DNA of 64,000 nucleotides from Heloderma charlesbogerti (Eukaryota > Chordata > Lepidosauria > Squamata > Helodermatidae). Position 1 is the first letter of the stretch, and the number at the start of each line of letters is the position of its first letter. The notes beneath the pieces were generated by a model. It was not told the DNA's origin. It ran no database searches and saw only the letters and a list, made by a program, of their open reading frames with translations. Of this stretch, positions 58,691 through 64,000 are shown one piece after another. Location of the stretch: positions 310,001 to 374,000 of the forward strand of contig JANEZZ010000805.1 of the NCBI GenBank assembly GCA_026122225.1, read 5' to 3'. The position numbers were made by a program, and so were the translations under genes.

Positions 58691-59560
58691 TAGATACTTG
58701 TGCACAGCAGAAGTGACCCTGGTTGATGGTGCGAAAGCCGCAGACCCTACATTGCCCAAACTGGGCCGGCGCGAGAAAGCGCGGTCAGGGGCCGCTACCC
58801 TAACTGTGAAAAGAAGATGCCCTACAATATCTCGCATGGCTCCCACAAAGGAAAACTCTAGGAAGATGTATAACTGCTTGAAGCTGTGCTCAAAGGACCG
58901 GAAAATTGTCATGAGGGTGGCTAGTATAACACCTAAGGATATCAGATTGGCTTTACTGAATGTTGATGTGGGCAACCGGCCTGAGCCTTTGTGAGCTAGG
59001 GGACACCGAGGTAACAGGAAAGGGAAGCAATACTCGCATTAAGTCAGAACATTGACCACCATCTTTGGACTCATGTAGCATATGCCCCCCAGGGACTCAT
59101 GGATGGGATCCTGAACCAAGACAACTGCCACGTCGACTAGGTGTATCGCACAGAACACAGATGATCAGGAATCTCATGATTAACAGGCTGGCCCTCAGGG
59201 AAGAGCAGTTATGAATCAGGATAAACTCCCTAGATGATTTCCTGGGCACCAATTCCAGAAGGGAGATCCCTAGAGTAGATAACGGGGTGTGGAAAAAAGG
59301 GGGGGCTATAATTCTTCTTCCAGTACTGCCTTGTTAACCTGTCAGGAACATGTCGACGCCTGGCAAGGAGCAATGCTGCTCACAAAGTAAGGATGGCGAG
59401 TGTTGACCTAGAAAAGGGGATGATGTCCTATAACCTAGCATAAAACCATGTTCCAAGTTAAAACTTGTTCCCCCTGTTGGGGTAGCGTCTTAAAGTTGGA
59501 GTAGCAGCAGCAACCTAACCGGGCGTGGGCCCAAGAGAGCTTCCTGCTGCCTCGGCCTTT
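58691..59560 (-). pseudogene. DIRS-order element 2: reverse transcriptase remnant
   Basis: Fragments in changing minus-strand frames include PLSTLGISLLELVPRKSSRE and FILIHNCSS (about 59190-59280), matching the LGVVPKK...FRLIHHLS pattern of DIRS-order RTs. I did not find an intact YLDD-type box. The coding region is too decayed for exact limits. Confidence 0.55.
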
Positions 59561-60152
59561 CCAAGGTGGGGGAACCCTACCATCCCCAGGCACTGGACAA
59601 GGGGAGGACGAGTACTGACTGCTACAAGGGAGCACTCATGATGGAAAAGGCACGGGTTCTGGGAGTATGCACCTTTGGGGCTGCATTCCCAGCACAAGCA
59701 GCGGTACTGAAGCAGCAAACCCGCCATAGGCGAAGGGCCATTGCGGGAGACAGCCTGGTAAATGTGGCCACTGCCAGATCTGTCGCCGGACAGTCAAAAG
59801 TGGCGTGAAAGGTCCTTGTCCAACAGGTTCCTGCGCAGAAAAGGGTCAGTGGCGGCCCTCCTGTGAAAGTCCTTGACGTAAGCCGGGCACACACCTCGTT
59901 AGGTGAAAGCCGTTAGGAGAAGGAGTAGCCCTGGTGGCATCCCAACTTGCCAGATTAGCGTCGGGATCTGATATGCCACCTATGTGGATGCCCAAGCGGG
60001 CGGGGGCAGGGCAAGGGATGGTAAGATAATCCAGCAGAACCCAGCAAGCTGCTGAGTTGAGCGGCTGGGGCTACTATGGGGTGTGACTGACAAAGTTGCA
60101 GGTGACATTGGGGGGAGCAGCCACCCCAGGGAGGTAAGCTAAGACGGCAACC
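59561..60152 (-). pseudogene. DIRS-order element 2: gag-like part with zinc-finger-like cysteines
   Basis: About 59600-59720 on minus reads CLCWECSPKGAYSQNPCLFH then HECS; the spacing C-x-N-x-G/A-x-C...C-x-F-x-HEC is that of a CCHC/CCCH-like finger in the gag-like protein of related elements. Upstream frames up to E18 are degraded. Confidence 0.5.
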
Positions 60153-61134
60153 TAGGGGTGGACGAAAGTCGCTTACCTGTCGTCGAAGGCCGTTCGCGGA
60201 GGGGGGGAGCGCTTCGCTGCTCCCCCCGCGAAGTTCAGGCCAGGGGGAGGAGGCTTCCCGCCTCGCCCGGCTGAAATTCAGGCCGGGGAGGAGGCTTCCC
60301 GCCTCGCCCGGCCGAAATTCAGGCCGGGGAGGAGGCGCGTCGCCTCGCCCGGCCACGAACGCGAAAGTAAAAAAACACACCAAAAAACGCCCCCTGATAG
60401 GCTACGTGACGATTCACGTAGCCTATCACGGCTAGATCTGCAAAGTTAGCCATGATAGGCTACGTGAATCGTCACGTAGCCTATCACGGGTGACTTTAAA
60501 AAAAAAAAAAAAAAGCGCGTACGCGAATGGCGGCCCCCATAGGGAGCCGCCATTCGCGTTCCTTATTTAGTGGCTGTCGTCTACGTAAATGTTTACGTAG
60601 AGTACGGCGAAAATAAGGGCAACGCAAATAGCGTTGCCCTTATTTTCGCCGTAGTCTACGTAAACATTTACGTAGACTACAGCCACCAAATAAGGAACGG
60701 GAATGGCGGCTCCCTATGGGGGCTGCCATTATCCGTACACACTTTTTTTTTTTTTTTTAAGTCACCCGGGATAGGCTATGTGACGATTCACGTAGCCTAT
60801 CACAGCTGACTTGGCAAATCTAGCCGTGATAGGCTACGTGAATCGTCACGTAGCCTATCAGGGGACGTGTGTTTTTTTTTTTCTTTGATTGCAATGGCGG
60901 GGGCGGCAGCCGGTCGAAAGACCGGCTGCCGCTCCCGCCCCGCTCGAACACCGGACGAACCGCCAGCCGGACCCGCCGCCGGGAGGGACATTCAGGGAAG
61001 GTAAGTCCCGTCCCGGGGGGGTGCGGGGTGCGGGGGGGGGTGCGGAGGATTTCTCACCGAAACTTGTTCGGGGGGCCGAACGCGTTGGCGCTCGGCCCCC
61101 CGAAGTTTCGGGGAGAAATTCTCCGCCATCCCTA
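60153..61134 (-). mobile_element. Foldback hAT-like element E18 (best-preserved copy)
   Basis: B end TAGGGGTGGACGAAAGTCGC, A end GAGAAATTCTCCGCCATCCCTA. Perfect duplication CGGCAACC (60145-60152 and 61135-61142). It contains all family modules: two palindrome pairs (about 60393-60487 and 60763-60862), both AATGGCGGC palindromes, and a central mirror AAGGGCAACGCAAATAGCGT. The ATG at 60894 opens a stop-free frame (AGAAAGRKTGCRSRPAR..., GPAAGRDI) that reaches the A-side donor GGTAAGT at 60999-61005. CTTACCT at about 60171 is the B-side donor. Best reference copy for the family. Confidence 0.97.
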
Positions 61135-62040
61135 CGGCAACCACACGGCCTTGCAGGTCGCCTGTCTGGACAAGTGGGGCAAGGTGCAGTCATCTCACCC
61201 ATATCCAAGGCAGCCGCGTCTGGGACCCTGGGAGCAAGGAAGACGATGCCGCCTGCAATGCTCTTGGACAGAGCTGTCCCAGGAGGGCTTACCGCCCCAG
61301 CTGTGGGGTGTCGCCTGGGCGAAACCACAAGGAAGGAAATGGAGGCTTCAACAGCATCCAGACGAGCTGCACCCATTGTGGACGTGCTCTGATCCTTGAC
61401 TGGAAGCTTAGATGTTGATGCTTGGGCACTCGGGGAAGAGGAGGTTGCAGAAGGGAGGAGCTCAACCGTGGGCGGTGAGCCATCCGGAAGAGCTAATGAA
61501 AAAGAAGCGGAGGCTTCAAGAGCGTCCAGACGAACTGAAAGAAAAAGTAGTAGCAAGCGTTGGGTCTACTGGCGTGTTTGCTTGGGCTGGACAGCTGAGA
61601 GCTTCTAAGGCCTGACCAGGGGAGGGGGAGAGATCCCCGAGGAACACTCATCGGCTCCCAAACGAGCAAGAGTTGATGCCAGTACTGGGTCTGCCTCCTG
61701 ATCAGGCCTTGGCAGCAGTCCCTTGGGGAGGGGAGGCGGGGCACTACCCTTCCCTTTTTTCTTTTTCTTTTACTTTGGCCTTTCTTGGGGGGCAAGATGT
61801 GTAAGGTGGGTTAAGCTTGGCATGATGTTGGCGAGAAAGAAGCAATAGCACAGGTGCCAGACCTAATCCAACACTCCAACCAGCATCCCTAGAAGTAAAT
61901 GCAGCAGGAGGCGACACACTGGGCTTCGAGGGCAAGAGACAACACCCCACAGGTCTCGGGATCTGCAGACCCGAGATCAAGCTAAGGCGGAGAGTCCTGG
62001 GATGGGAAGTGGGGCGCGCTTCTAGATAAGAGGGCCACAC
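61135..62040 (-). pseudogene. DIRS-order element 2: gag N-terminal part
   Basis: On the minus strand near 61795 a frame starts MPPKKGQSKRKRKKGR, a basic N-terminus. Further down are two similar Ala/Ser/Pro-rich stretches: LDALEASASFSLALPDGSP (about 61480-61530) and LDAVEASISFLVVSPRR (about 61310-61360), apparently an internal tandem duplication of about 180 bp. Frames shift several times. The 5' limit near 62040 is a guess. Confidence 0.5.
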
Positions 62041-62186
62041 TCCGCGGCCAATAACAACTAACTAGGTGAGTGGTGCAGAGGGAGGGAGCGATTGTTGCCC
62101 TTTGCAAAAACTGGTGCCCAAAAGGCACGGGAAGGGCCCATGGCCATGGGAGCCGGGCCTGAACGCGGGGCGCTGCCTTCCCCCCC

Positions 62187-62187
62187 T

Positions 62188-62234
<47 letters not shown>

Positions 62235-62280
62235 CTCTCTCCCTCTCCTTTTTTTCCCTTCCCCCCTTCTCCCTCCATTG

Positions 62281-62321
<41 letters not shown>

Positions 62322-62391
62322 TACTACTACTACTGTTGTTATTATTATCATCATTGGTTTTGTTTTGGTTGGGGTGTGTGTGTGTGTGTGT
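62187..62391. repeat. Microsatellite cluster: (CTTT)n, (ATT)n, (ACT)n, (GT)n
   Basis: CTTT repeats at about 62187-62233 followed by a pyrimidine-rich run to 62276; ATT repeats at about 62281-62320; CTA/ACT repeats to 62333; GT repeats at about 62373-62391. Four distinct short tandem repeats lie within 200 bp. Confidence 0.95.
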
Positions 62392-63262
62392 TTGCTTTGT
62401 CGTGGGGGGCGTGCACGCGCCACCACCACGAGCGAGCTGGGCTCCCCAAGCGGCAGCGAGAGCCGGCTAATCGGACGGGGGGGGACGCTGCGGACGCAAG
62501 TGCCGGCGTTCTCGCATGCCGGGAAGCGCCGGCAGCAACCAGAGGTGCACCCAAACGTGCCGCCACTGAAAAGGCGGCGCACCTGCTGGCGCGGCAAACC
62601 TCGGCCCGGAGGGGCTGCGCAGAAGCATGCACACCCTGAGGGAGGCAATCCCGGGGCCCATGCCAGTGAAGGAGGAAAAGGGGGGGCATCGGAGGGGGGG
62701 TGCGCTGCCGCCGACAGCACCGGCGCCCCCGCAGGGAAGCGAGGTACCGGCGCTGCCCCCTGATGCCCGCCACCGGCGCCGACACAGGCGCTACCGCCGG
62801 TGCGGCAAGGCACGCAAGGAGGTAGCGGCGCCCAAGCTCGCGCACCCCACCGCGAGCGGCGGTGCCCCAGGGGTGCAGCGGCATTGGCACACCGCGACCC
62901 TGGGGAGGAGGCAGCAAAGGAGCAGGTCTGCAGCCGCCGTCAATGCCGCCGGCCCCACGGGGAGCAGGACACAGGCGTGACCGCCTAAGGAGAAGCCAAG
63001 GGAGGGGGCGGGCACACCGCAGCCGCAAGAGCCAGCACCCCCCGTATGGGAGGGCCGAGGAGGGGGCAGCGTCTGGGCCCGGGCGCCCCAGCTGCATGCG
63101 ACACCAAACCCGGGGCCGGGTAGGCGCGCAGACCAAAGTCGGGAAGAAGGAATGGGGTAGCGGGTGGGCCACCGCTGCAAGCGCCGGGGCCCGTGGGAAC
63201 CGAAACCGCCCACTGCGACAGGTGCCGCTCCCCAGCACCTACCGCTACCAACGCCAGCCCCA
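62392..63262. other. CpG- and GC-rich block, not identified
   Basis: Very GC-rich, with many CpG dinucleotides, unlike the AT-rich surroundings. Both strands have long open frames (up to 295 codons on minus), as expected from composition alone. The protein readings are Ala/Gly/Arg/Pro-rich on either strand. It could be a CpG island, a GC-rich gag-like part of another retroelement, or the 5' region of DIRS-order element 2. I cannot decide. Confidence 0.45.
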
Positions 63263-63270
63263 CCGCCAAC

Positions 63271-64000
63271 TAGGGATGGCGGAGAATTTCTCCCCGAAAC
63301 TTCGGGGGGCCGAGCGCCAACATGTTCGGCCCCCCGAACAAGTTTTGGGGAGAAATCCTCCGCACCCCCCCGCACCCCCCCTGGGACGGGACATACCTTC
63401 GCCGAATGTCCCTCCCGACGGCGGGTCCGGCTGGCGGTTCGGCGGGTGTTCGAGCGGGGCGGGAGCGGCAGCCGGTCTTTCGACCGGCTGCCGCCGCCGC
63501 CATTGCAATCAAAGAAAAAAAAAAACGCCCCCGTGATAGGCTACGTGACGATTCACGTAGCCTATCATGGCTAGATTTGCAAAGTCAGCCGTGATAGGCT
63601 ACGTCAATCGTCACGTAGCCTATCACGGGTGACTTAAAAAAAAAAAAAAAAGCGCGTACGGATAATGGCAGCCCCCATAGGGAGCCGCCATTCCCGTTCC
63701 TTATTTGGTCGCTGTAGTCTATGTAAAGATTTACGTAGACTACGGTGAAAATAAGGGCAACGCTATTTGCGTTGCCCTTATTTTCGCCGTAGTCTACGTA
63801 AACATTTACGTAGACTACAGCAACCAAATAAGGAACGCGAATGGCGGCTCCCTATGGGGGCCATCATTAGCGTACGCGCTTTTCTTTTTTTTTTAAAGTC
63901 ACCCATGATAGGCTACGTGACGATTAACGTAGCCTATCACGGCTGACTTTGCAGATCTAGCTGTGATAGGCTACGTTAATCGTCACGTAGCCTATCACGG
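63271..64000 (+). mobile_element. Foldback hAT-like element E19 (partial, A end present)
   Basis: A end TAGGGATGGCGGAGAATTTC after CCGCCAAC (63263-63270), the presumed left half of the duplication. The rest follows E2, E8 and E18 closely, with palindrome pairs at about 63532-63630 and 63905-64000, and the copy leaves the window before its B end. The minus-strand frame from about 63502 (AAAAAGRKTGCRSRPAR) is open. The A-side donor is GGTATGT instead of GGTAAGT. Confidence 0.95.

Noticed and set aside
62351..63238. A 295-codon open frame on the minus strand
   Set aside because: The region is so GC-rich that stop codons are rare in all frames, and a similarly long frame exists on the plus strand. 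The reading is low complexity and matches nothing I know, so it is not called a gene.

Overview
This is vertebrate nuclear DNA from a transposon-dense, non-genic stretch, most likely of a squamate reptile (lizard or snake). The evidence is Bov-B (RTE) LINE copies on both strands, a SINE of the Sauria type with its tRNA-like head and (TTTA)n tail, CR1 and Penelope-like retroelements, a chromodomain Ty3/Gypsy element, DIRS-order retrotransposons and a very abundant hAT-like foldback DNA transposon. I found no host protein-coding exon, rRNA or functional tRNA gene. Every long protein match is to a decayed mobile element.

Layout. 1-3908: Ty3/Gypsy element on + (RNase H, integrase, chromodomain, 3' LTR), hit twice by the foldback hAT. 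3909-5760: Penelope-like element on -, carrying a solo Gypsy LTR with a 5-bp target duplication. 5775-8440: Bov-B on -, split by a foldback hAT. 8450-10188: another LINE reverse transcriptase remnant on +. 10991-18230: a DIRS-order element on + (gag, RNase H, tyrosine recombinase, SGNH-like domain), cut up by six foldback copies. 18231-26330: mostly unrecognised, with one foldback copy and one small Bov-B. 26335-29960: Tc1 transposase remnant abutting a CR1 LINE that is itself split by a foldback copy. 31966-34450: LINE on - split by two foldback copies. 34450-56250: mostly unrecognised AT-rich DNA with SINEs, small MITE-like repeats and two more foldback copies, one with a ~155-bp perfect-looking hairpin. 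56270-62040: a second DIRS-order element on -, split by a foldback copy. 62187-63262: microsatellites and a CpG-rich block. 63271-64000: a last foldback copy leaving the window.

The most striking feature is the foldback family: 19 copies (17 with both ends) of roughly 150-980 bp. Each starts TAGGGATG or a close variant, ends in its complement, and is flanked by 8-bp direct repeats, which are perfect at nine sites and differ by one base at three more. Each copy pairs one 'A' end (TAGGGATGGCGGAGAATT type) with one 'B' end (TAGGGATGGACGAAAGT type). The interior is built from nested perfect palindromes containing TACGTA. Near both ends lies a consensus 5' splice site (GGTAAGT) pointing outward, and on the A side this follows a start codon in good context and a short Ala/Arg/Pro-rich reading frame. 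Because copies sit inside nearly every other element here, the family is probably the youngest one. It also seems to have caused deletions by recombination between copies.
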